Origin: Psettodes erumei
Lineage: Eukaryota; Chordata; Actinopteri; Pleuronectiformes; Psettodidae
Direction: 5' to 3'
NCBI GenBank assembly: GCA_016785225.1
Contig: JAFBJZ010000228.1
Coordinates: 248,001 to 312,000 of the forward strand
Length of the DNA stretch: 64,000 nt
Below the pieces are notes generated by a model. That model had not been told where the DNA came from. It did not search any database and saw nothing but the letters and a program-made list of their open reading frames with translations. This document shows, in pieces, positions 39,901 to 51,541 of this stretch. The stretch's first letter is position 1. Every line of letters begins with the position of its first letter. The position numbers and the translations under genes were made by a program.

Positions 39901-42703
39901 TTTCACTCAACATGCAAAAGGGACTCATTCGGACCTATGGTAGAAATTTGAAGGATCTAAACTGAGGCAGGCACAAAATAATTTAAGGTGCTGACTGCCG
40001 TAACGGCATTTGTTGTGACAGGAAAACTTGCTTAAAAAAACTTGGTTCCTAACAAAGTATTCCAGAAAATATTCATGCGTCTCAAGGCCCATTTATCCTG
40101 AAAGCGTTATTAAAAGTCAACAGTATGCTGAAAGATTAATGTGTTTCTGACTGCTTGAAAGCCTGACATATTCACTGTTCATCTGAATACAATATTAAGA
40201 ATGTTGTGAGTGGCTGTGAATTTGCTGACTGTAAATTCACAGCAAAGAATTGGCCAAGAACCCTTGGAATAAGGCCTGACCTTGTCACATGTTCTGTAGT
40301 ATAAGGGAAATGATTGACTGACTCATGTAAATTATTTTTGAAACATGTCACAAAATTATCTAATAACAAATTGATAACATCTTAATATAAGTGCATTTCA
40401 TTAGCGATGAAAAGAATACATCAACATTTCCATTTCTTTATTGTTAGGTGATGGACAGTAAATGAAACAATATGTTGTGTGGTGATGGAGAACACTTAAT
40501 GCAGGTGTAATTAAACAACAGTGAAACAGGAAGTTTAACAAAAAGTTAAACCGACACCCCATTTTGTGTGTATCTTAATTATCTCTAAATAAAAACTGAA
40601 ATCGCAGCAGTCATATTGACCATTCAGAAGAAAAAGCCTTTTAAGTGTTTGTTGTGAATATGCTGAACTGCCACCTTTGTAAGTGGATGGTGAATGTGTC
40701 ACCATAAGCAGATCAACAAGTTGAGAGGAGCATTAGATTTCTAGATATATACGCACAAGATTGCACAGCCATGCCTAAGCGAAAATAATTTTGTGAATAG
40801 CTGTGAAGTGTTTTACTTGTACTGGTATTCTCACAGGGGCCTCACTGAAACCCAGCTATTTCAACTTAAGGTCTCCCGAAGGTCTTCTTTTGAATAAAAA
40901 CTTAATAGTGCTGTAAGAACATCCATTTTCCATGTTTTGCCCATCAAGGTCATATGTTTTGGTGCGGTTTTTGAAAAACTGAGATCTTTGAACAGTGCAA
41001 TTATTTGCATCGCAGCATATCACCGGGATTCATTTTTTAAAATTTTAATTGAATGTGATGGTTCACCAGGTGTAGTTTGTATTCAGAGAACACAACAAGA
41101 GCTGCCTGTATTTTGTGTTTTGTTGTTGTTGTTCGCACCAGCCTCAGGAGGAAAGAGAGGTCCTGGAAGCTTTGTTAATGTCATGAAAATATTCAGGAGG
41201 ATTATGCTGTGGTCATTTTTCTTTTATTGAGGACTTAAATGAAGTTGCACAGATATGCAAATATGAATGTGGAGTACCTCTCTGTCTCTCCCACACACAC
41301 ACACAAACTCTCCTCTCTCTCTCTCTCTCTCTCTAGGATCGAGCCCCTTACCCAAGCGAGCGCCGCACAGCCACCACCACTCTGACTGTGGATGTACTGG
41401 ATGGGGACGACTTGGGTCCCATGTTTCTACCATGCACGCTCGTGGGAAACACCCGTGACTGCAGTCCTATCACGTACAGGGCTAATGTACTGGAGCTGAC
41501 AGAGCCGGTGAGTGTGTGGCCTTAATGTCTTAAATGTACTGCATTATATTTACATCTTTGGTCTGCGAGAATATGTGCATTTCCACTTTCCTTTCGCCGA
41601 CAACAGTGGTGTGTGCGTGTGCGCCTGCGTACCATTTGTTATTTTTAGTTTAGAATAAGGGTAATAATACTTTTAGGGCTCATCCTCACAGTTTTATACA
41701 CTTCTGTCTATTTATACTTATCCATATTTAACTTTAGTTCCCTAAACATGAATGCTGCTCCTGTGTGTTTCTACTAACCTCAGTGGTATTACACACTATT
41801 TGTCAAATAATTTTCAAACTCACTTGACATTAAATGAATCTTTACTCTGGTAACTCTTTAACTGATGACCATGTGGTCAAGGATGTCTTCTTTTGCCAAG
41901 TTTTCAAACAAGGTAAAATGTGACTCTGTCACACCTGCAGTTTTCATTTTAAAATATGAAACATTTATTTGTTCACCTTGACATTAAAAAAAACTTGTCA
42001 AGTTGAATAAAGTGTAAAATCATCCATGGAGCCTCCAAAAATATGCACGAGAAGTCTAGCAGAAGCTAAGTTTAGATTTCACAAGCATTTGGCATATATG
42101 ATATGCATATCAGAACAGAACAATACTATTCTAATAAAAAGATGTGTGTCATGTAACCTTTAGAGTTTAAAACTTAAAAAAGAAGAAATTAATTTTAATT
42201 GAAGAGCTATATTTAGGGAGAAAGTCACATCATTGTGTGACAAGTGGGATAATTTGTTGTATTTTGTGAGACTTGGTATTAATGTTGTCCCACTTCACTA
42301 CAATTGTGACAGCAGTGATTCTGCAGCACTGTGGGGCGTTCTTGTGCTTGCTCAGCTGTATGTATCATTTTGCATTTGTATCTCGGGCGTTTAGCTGATG
42401 CTGTTATCCAGAGTGACTTGCAGTACCACTTTGTGAATGAGACAAAGTTGCTGCAGGCAAAATCCTCAACTCTGACAAGTCAGCAGAGCCTTCATCCCTC
42501 TCGACACACAGACACACTCACACAGACCCTTGATTGTGACAAGCTGGCAGTGCATTCATGCCTCACCCCCCCCCCCCAAGTCCACCTACATACACTGACA
42601 ACCGTAACAGTGTCAGGCCGATAGAGCAGTCATCCCTGACTGGACATAGTCTACTCCATCTTTTTGTCTATACTGAGAACTTTGTCACATGCGCACGCGC
42701 ACG

Positions 42704-42743
<40 letters not shown>

Positions 42744-42828
42744 CACACTTTATTCCAAAGACACTAAGGGATCTCTTCCTTTGCCTTTAAACCCCACTCT
42801 TTCTCTCTCTCTCTCTTATCTCTCCTGA

Positions 42829-42873
<45 letters not shown>

Positions 42874-45800
42874 CACTCTCAGCCAACAGAGGCACTACGA
42901 GGAACAACAGGAGTAAATCAACTTTACACCTCGTGGTTTTGAGAAGGAGCAAGTGTACGCAGGCAAGGACAGGGTTTACGATGAAGGTACAGTGCGTGTG
43001 TGTGTGTGTTGGCGGTGGGGTGGGGGGGGCGTAATGTGGACGGGGTGTGAGACAATGAGAGAGAGGTAAAGGCAGATGCCTGAATGCACTCTGATATTCA
43101 AAGCAACTGTTTCTCAGGGGCCTGGGTTCATTGACGAGGACTCGATTTTGAAGCCATCCAACTTGAGCACCCTGATATGTTCTGCTTGAACGAACCCAAC
43201 GATGGTGAATGTAGTCAAGGGTTCCTGCTTGTTCACCTTAAACTGTTGTTGTTTTGGAAAATAATAATCCAGAGTGCAAGCACTGACAAATGAAAGAGGG
43301 AGGAATGGCTGGATGAGAGTTGTGGAAAGGATGGTAGAGAGCTGCTTTTGCTGGTAGATTTAGGGGAGGGTGTGTGTGTGTGTGTGTGTGGGGGGGGGGG
43401 TTGGAGTGAGGAGAGGAATGAATGAGGAGGAGAGTGGAGGCACTATAATAGTTTGAGTCCTAATCAGACTGATAAGATATGACAACCTCAGAGCCGTAGA
43501 GCGCTCTCTCTCTCTTTCTCTCACACACACACACACACACTCATGCATATGAAGATGCTGGTCATTTACTCTGAGGAGTGGGCTGTCAGGCAGCGTTCAC
43601 ACATTGACTTCAAAAGTGTTGGCACCTCTGAAAAATAGATTATTAAGCAGTACAGTAAAAAAATGTCCCAATATCTGACTAATCTTTTCATCTACGATCG
43701 TGCCTGAATGGCAATCAATTGTTGGCGACGGCGAAGAAAACATCAAAGATGACAACAACTGTATGCCGTGACTTTATGTTGTAGCCACTTGGCTACAACT
43801 TTGTAGCACTGTGGTGCACTGCATTGTGAAAAGGGCGGTCAGTTCTGCGACGTGCGACATGAAAGTAGTCGAAGCGATTCACCACTCTCATAGCTCCTGC
43901 AGCCTTTGGATCCCTGGAAGTCGTGTTGTGTGAGCACGTGAAGCACAATCTGCGAAGCTCACATCACCTCCTCGACTCTGGGTTGTAGCCCTGGACCCAA
44001 CTCTTGTCACCGGTGGTGATCCTGGACATGAGTTTGACACAGAATTAGATTTTTGCGCGCAAGTCTCAAGTCCATAGTGAAGCAGCAACTGCGCAGCCGT
44101 AACGCACGCCCCGATGTTGAATCGCGCAACAGGAACAGTCTCTGAACTTGAGAAGTCTCCTGATCGCACAAACAGCTCAGTGGTCGACACAAAGCCTCAC
44201 CTGACAACCAGACGCCCTCGAGGGTTTTTCCCGCCTCTGCTGATCTCCTGCCTGTGCTGGGATCGGCCACCTGCTTGCACAGCTGCTGCTCATTTGCTCA
44301 TTAGTTTCCATGGTATATATATATAAAAGACAGTTTCCCCACCGGCACTTGCCAGGTGGTGTTTAGTTGTTGTATTGTCTGAGTCGCTCATGTCTGCTTG
44401 ATACCTGTTGCTGTTATTTATCCTTCAGGTTCTGCAGCGTTTGCTCGCCTGATTCTGCCTGTCTGCAAGTTTCTGACTGAGCCTTGAAGAGAAGAAAGCC
44501 CTTTTTAAAATGACCTGCTCAGCTTCTTGTGTCTGCTTGGTGATCCGTTTCTGATCTGTATCATTCATTGAGTTCAGTTTGTCAGGCTCTCCCTGAGTAA
44601 TCTGAGTAAACTTAGATTTTGGGTCCAACTGACAGGTCTTTTATTTATTTATTTATTTTAGAAATTTGATAGACCAAATGATAATTGGGAAAATAGTCAG
44701 ATGAACCGCTAAAGAAAATAGTTATTTAGTCGCAGCCCTAATTCAAGTGAGCCAGTGGCAGGTACAACACCAGGGCCCTGACACAGCTGCAGTAAGTAGA
44801 TTCCAGATGTTATTACATGCCGCGAATTGTACTCATGTGTGACCAGTCAAAGTGTCCTTTGTGTCATCTCTTATAATAAACTGCCATAAGCTACGCAGAA
44901 CGTTATCATAAAGCAACTGTGATGCTACTTCCAGATCTGCAGATAAAAAACTAAAGGTTAACTTGTAAATATTAAAACATAAAAAAAGGCTTCATAAAAA
45001 AAGGCTTCATAAAAAAGAGCGTTTGATAAAAGCCTGTTAAGAAGAGATTTTATGCCTGAATATACATCTACTTTGTGGCCCAAAGCCTTATTTTAAAAGC
45101 AGGCTCGATTCCTGTGCCTGTAGTACCTTTTGAGAAAAGCGGCAGCACGGCTGAGCCTTCCAGCGAGGTGCGAGTGTGAAGGGGATGCGTCTGTGTTGTT
45201 TCATCGGCGATGTGAAGTGGCGATTTGAAGTGGGGGGCTGACACTTAACGGATCGATTAATCTGTGCGCTCAAGGATCGGATCGGCATTTGCATTTGATT
45301 CAAGTGAATGTAGTGAGTGAAGCGTGGTACATGCCGGTCTAACTGGGCTTTCGCCTCTCTTTTATGCTCTATTTTCAACATCACCACCTGAAGTAATGTT
45401 GAAAATGTGATTTTCAATCGGAATATTAGTTTCTCCGTGTCCTTTCTGTCTTTCTCTGACCCCCGCCCTCCTCTTCTTTTCCTGCGCTGCATTTACATCT
45501 CTCTCCGCTTCCCTGTTTACCCTGAACTTCCTGGCAGATTAATCTCCCTTTCCATATATTTACACCCTCTTTTACTCCACTTCATTACTCGCCATAACTT
45601 CTTCGCCGCCCGTGTCTCCCTCCTCTCCTCTCTCGGTGACAGGCAACAGGAGATATAGCTCTGTGATGGCTAGTAGATTTTAAGTGCTGCATGACAGGCG
45701 CAGCGGTAAAGCACTGTATCATAGCAGGTGTATGAGTGTATAGAATCGTCCTCGATGCGTTTGTGTGTGTGGGTGGGCGTGTGCTCATTGGGAATATGTG

Positions 45801-47623
45801 CCCTGCTTGGCTTGACATTTTACAGCTTTAGTGATAGTAGATTTTATCCCATAGACATGTTATGTTTCTCCCATTGCGGGTTCTTCATATTACATACCTC
45901 AGCATATTGCACCATAATAAGTCAACATTATAGCCCAGCCTCACTTGTATACAGATGTGGGTGCACACTTCCTGACTTAAAAGGTATGTGTGTGTGGATT
46001 AACAAATAGATATAATTTGTATACAAGTACAATGTATGTGCACAGAGCAAATAGGTGGTAATTGTTAAGGTGCAGAATGTGTGTGTGTCTGTGTGTTTGC
46101 TTGCGTGTGTGCTGCATACACACAGAACTGCATGTGTGGCTGTGCATGTGTCCTCCTACTTGTGATTTAAAGTTTACCCCAGAGTGTTTTTGCCAACAAT
46201 TGATTTTCTTATTCTCCTGTTTAATGCTTTGCTGGCATGCTCCCAGCTTGTTGTTACATGAATACAGTCAATAGCATAGGTAAAGTTTTTCTTTATAACG
46301 AGAAAGTGTGACAGAGTACAATATTTTTCTTCAAAAAGTATTCCTCCCAAGTCTTTTAGCTGTTGCTTTAAGCAGTAGCTGCGTTACAGTATTACAAATG
46401 TTCCCTAAGCTGTGAACTATCATGAGCCTTGTTTTATTTTTGTTCCTGTCCTCCTTTCTATGTTTTCTCCTCTCAGAATTTAAACTGTTTCGTACCATTT
46501 GTAGGAGATGATTCTCTGACTCTAAGTATAAGCCACATTGTTTAACTGCTGTCACTGGTTCTGTCTCCAGATTAAGGCAAATCCCCTTAATGTGACTCCG
46601 CCCATACAAGCTGTGGACCAAGACAGAAACATACAACCTCCCTCTGACAGACCAGGAATCTTGTACTCCATCCTCATTGGTATGTTGGGAATCTTTTGGG
46701 TTTAGATTGTTTTGGCCAGTAGCACAAATATATACAGCGAGATGATATAGATGAGCAGGATAATTTAATAGTAGAGTAACATGTGAAGTAATTACTGGGT
46801 GCTTGTTGCCAGTTCTACAGGAAGAAAACGCAACAGACTGCTGAAGATGCGCATACGCCATTAAAAAAAATTTAGTGATATGTCTTGACACAGACTTGAT
46901 TACATTTTCCAGACTCCTCCAGTGGAACTAATCTCTGTCTGAGTCAGGATTATGAGAGACAGGGTCGCAAAGGGCAAAACATCTATTGCAACTTTCAGCT
47001 TCTCTTAGATCTATGATGGGAAAACAAAAAAGTTAGGTTTTAATGTTTCAAGATAGTGGTTAGGCTGTGTTAGACTCTGTCGAGGGGAACTGTTGTTTAA
47101 TTCAAAAGGCCGACGGTGTTGACAGTCACTTTAGACAGCAAAATTGTTTTGAAGAACTCAGTTTTCCAGAGTTGCGAGTGGAGCGCAGAATGCATTTATT
47201 CAGGCTTGGACGCAAACATCCGTAACCACAAACAGGGGGTAATCATGCTGCCATGGCCTTCTCCTTCCCTCAGTGGAAGCCCATACAATCAGCGCTACAC
47301 ACAAAAAGACAACACACACACACTTGAGAAATGTGATTTTGTACATGTCCTTGTGATGCTGTTCCTCTCATCAGACTAGACTGATTTCCCCATTGAGCAA
47401 TGTAGCATTCCAAAGCGCCATATATATATATATGGTGTGTGCCTGCATCATATGGAGAGCTGTGATGAGAAAACTGGGAGCATAAGCCATGCCTCCCTCT
47501 TTCTCTCTCCATCTCCCCTTTGATGCCCACCAAACAAGCATATATTGATTCTGACACCAGCTTCTGATGCCCCCCCTGCACACACAAGTTCCATTTTTGT
47601 GTTATGTTTTTGCTCCATTCTTA

Positions 47624-47660
<37 letters not shown>

Positions 47661-50611
47661 GCAAACCAGAGTCCTATACAGAATATTTCAGCTTGAACAC
47701 AACCACCGCGGAGCTCCTGCTACTGAAGCCCATCGACAGAGAGCTCTACCGCAGATTTGATCTGGTTATCAAGGTGAGGAATACTGCAGCTGCAAACGGT
47801 GGAGGTTTAACTTGATTTTCCCCAACATGTTTCTCAGAGAAACAACAGCCTCCCTCTCAAATGTGCATTGCTTTATTTTTTATGGCCTTTATTCCCCAAA
47901 TATCCATCATGCTGTTGATCAGCAAATTTGTAATCTTAAATAAAGACTAAATGTTCACTATCACTTTATTTATTATGTGCTTCCTAGTTTCTCTCAATTA
48001 AAAGTATTTTAGCCCGGCAGTAATTATAAAGTATTAGAGCTGGGTTATGCTGTGTGAAGGTGTTTTTAGCTCAATTAAGCCAGTAATGGAATTACAGTAC
48101 CCAGCATACATCAGGTTCTGCTCTACTGAAATTGAAAATTGAATTTTTCCTCTGGGATGTTTATGCTGTAGTTAAAGGTATGTGCAGATCTGTGTGCACT
48201 GATGTTAAAACCCATGATATATTCTGTGCGATATCACACTGCGTTCATTTGACTTTTGGGATAGTAAAGCTGCTGGAAATCCCCCTGAACTCATGAGAGA
48301 GAAATGTGAAGGAACAAAAAGAGTGGAGTGGGAAGCTACAAGAGTGAGATGTAGATGTCGATGAAAGACAGACATAAGCTGCAAAACAAAGAAGATGACA
48401 CGCAGGAGGTTACAGAAAAACACACAGGCAGTCACATGGTTGCATAGCTACATGTTTTAGATTTGCAGACTTCAATGGAAGTTAGAATCAGAATTCTTCC
48501 TTTTCTTATGACGCAAGATTATTTTGTCTATCCCTGCAGTCCAATTCCCACAGTCAAAACATGAGGTAAAAGCTCTACTGAGTACTATTTAGCATTTATT
48601 GTATGAGATATATTCAATAAACACAACCTCAGCAGCAGGATAAATGATGAGCAGAGTACAGAAAGTAAAACCAACGGTTATCTGATCTCTTGCCTTTAGG
48701 CTGAACAGAACAATGGCCACCCCCTGCCAGCTTTTGCAAACCTCCAAATTGAAGTTCTGGATGAAAACAACCAGGCACCTTACTTCCTGGAGAGCAGTTA
48801 CCATGGCTACATCAATGAGGCGTCACCGGTGGGGACCACCATAGCGACCAGCGCCAGCCTGTCAACACCACTGGCCATCGTAGCTCTGGACAACGACGTG
48901 GAGGAGGTGAGGGTGAAAGCCTACGTCGTACTGCTAGAGGTTGATTCATGTTACTGACAAATCCAAAAAAATAATAGTATTAATAACAACTGTATTGTAA
49001 ATGCATAAAACAATGCAGAAGTTTCTTTTTGAAACCAAAGTTACCAAAATATTATGTTGCGTTTATTGATTTAATATGCAAATATGCCATTTATTTTGTC
49101 CACATTCAGTTGAACAAGATATTTTACCCGTGTCACTCATGATTTGTTGCATCTACTTCCTTTCATAGCTGACAGCCAATCTGACGCCTGTACGTATCAG
49201 CTGAGTTCATTTATTCTGTCGTTGCCTCCTTCTTCTCAGTTCAGCTGATTGATGTTGACAAAGACTGTGTCTCTGACAACAAAAACAAGACTTTAATTTA
49301 TTATAAATTTCGATGCCAATTGACCAGTGTTTGACGATCATGTAGCAATTTCCAGTAGCAGATGGAAATTGATCATTTGCCAAGCCCCCCCAGCTGCTGT
49401 TGATAGGCCAGTCAAACTTCCCCCTTCTCACATATATGCAGTTTACAAAGATAATCACATTGCTCGCTGCAGTATTTACCACTCTGAAAACTCCCGGTGG
49501 CTGTGCACTAAACGGCGTGCTGTATCGATTCGAGCTGTTGGCTCCAGCCCCCATAATGCCCGAAACTGGAGCGTGTAGTTAGAATAGCACTTCAGTGAAA
49601 AATGACGATCGCAAATGTACCGAGCAGTGCGTTGTTATCAAGAGACCATCCTGCCATCTGGAGGGTCTGACAGGAATGAATGCAGTCCAGTGGTGCGTCA
49701 TGAAATGACGTTTATTTCTAACTGAAATAATAGCAGCAGTCGCATTTAGTTAAAAGCTCAAAAACGTTAGCTTTGTGAGTTAGTTAAAATCCTCTCTCCT
49801 CCTGAATCTTGAATGTTTCCAGTCGACTTTATGAAAATAAGGACTGTGTTTGACAGGACAGCCATGCCTTGCTATGATTGGACAAAGATTGTTTGGAGGA
49901 GGGCTTTAGCTGTGAGCCATTTGTTATCATATACTGTATACTTATGTTCTGGCTTGATAGAAAAGAAGCCCTAAGCCTTAACCCACTGTCATTTAAAATG
50001 TAGATCCCAAATGTGATACAGAAATAATACAGATACAGATCCTGCCTCCAAATACAAATCACCCTCTAGTGACAGCGTTTAAACCATAAACAAGTAAAGG
50101 ATCAGGACCACTTTCTATCCTTTTTGTTCTCCTGAATCTCTGCTTTGTGCATTGCTTGTGGCGTGTAAAGTGCCCAATCTAATTTTCCTGTGAATCTGAA
50201 TAGTAAAACCATTTCCCCTCTTTAAATTACCGCTCAGTGAATATTTACAGTGCTGCAGCATTGTTATCGCTGATGCATTCCCAAGAGCTTAGTTTGTTTA
50301 AGATGTAGCGTAGTCGTTTTGACAAAAACAAGGTTTGGTTCGTTGCTTTCTAAAAGACCCCCACAGCAGGGGAAGAGCTTAGTGAGGATAGTGTGTGTGT
50401 TTCTGTGTGTTTCCGAGGCTATGTGCATGTGCTGATTGATGTATGTTGAGTTATTTTAAATATTGCTAACCGTGGTCTTTCCTCCAGCATTAAGTACCAA
50501 CAATGATGATTAGTCCTAATTGCTTTTATGTGCCGTCCATCACTTTTATTTATGTGTGCATACGACTGTGAAAGTCTCCCTCTGTGAATGTGCTTTGGGG
50601 GGGGGGGGCAC

Positions 50612-50646
<35 letters not shown>

Positions 50647-50749
50647 TTGTGTTTATTTATGACTCAATATCCACATTGGCTACATCGACAATATTATCAG
50701 CCCCCCTCCCTGCCCTGCTGAGCCAGCCTTATCTGGAATGAGAGCTCAC

Positions 50750-50787
<38 letters not shown>

Positions 50788-51500
50788 CAGACACAGAAGA
50801 AGTGACTGTGTGGGTAATGTCAGAGGAGGACTTGGAAGAGGATTGCCTCTCCATCATTGAGTATAACATACACACACACACACACACCTCTTAGGAGAAT
50901 CTTAATGTTTTTCATTCACCTACCAGGCAAAGCAGTTCTTTTCTTTGTTTTGCATACGGAAACATCAGTTTCTCCACTCATGTGTTCATCTTTATAATTT
51001 TCTATTATAATAATTTGTACTATTTCAAATGTATCCATGGAGATGTGGGAGACACAAACAAATAGCGTTCTCGTCGTCTTAAACATTGTGTTGCTTTCAT
51101 CTGAGCTCCTGATCAGTCACCCTAACATGCCAGTGTAGTCTTTGAATTGAACCAATGGAGATGCTCAGTAATCATCATGACATCGCTGTGGTTAAACTGG
51201 GCAGTTCCCGGATTGTAAAATGTACCGGCACAGTACATTATCTGATTGATTCAGGGTTAACAAAAGGGAGATCCTCACTATTCCAACGGCTTCTCGGAAC
51301 CTCTGAATGTCCCACTTTCTCTCCCCAACAGACAAGGGATCCTCAGCTGCTGTTCTCATTGGACAGCTACTCTAACGTTTTCACAATGTCTGCTGCTGGA
51401 ATCAGAAGATATCTCACCCTGGTGCAGCCGCTGGACAGAGAGACACAAGACTCCTATATATTCACGGTACTCTAGAGTCCTTGACATTTGTGTGCATCAA

Positions 51501-51541
<41 letters not shown>

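Larger units (their letters stand above)
41508..46570 (+). other. pcdh15 intron 9 (5.1 kb)
   Basis: Holds a fish repeat fragment at 42388-42423, a cluster of CA/GT/CT microsatellites at 42661-42871, 43371-43400 and 43503-43540, a GC-richer block with a TATA-like run at 43730-44640, and a small tandem duplication at 44979-45015. No coding exon is expected: exon 9 and exon 10 join without a gap relative to the family protein. Confidence 0.85.
46680..48699 (+). other. pcdh15 introns 10 and 11 (981 and 926 bp, either side of exon 11)
   Basis: Intron 10 (46680-47660) ends in (TC)16. Intron 11 (47774-48699) is plain AT-rich sequence. No additional features seen. Confidence 0.8.
48907..51331 (+). 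other. pcdh15 intron 12 (2.4 kb)
   Basis: Contains a G-run plus (GT)n at 50597-50643 and CA tracts at 50752-50786 and 50870-50887. A stretch around 49260-49740 is compositionally distinct (more CpG) but was not assigned to any repeat. Confidence 0.85.

Noticed and set aside
46331..46891. 186-codon open frame on the minus strand across exon 10
   Set aside because: It lies antisense over a pcdh15 exon and its flanks, shows no recognisable domain or spliced structure, and is explained by the coding constraint of the opposite strand plus chance.
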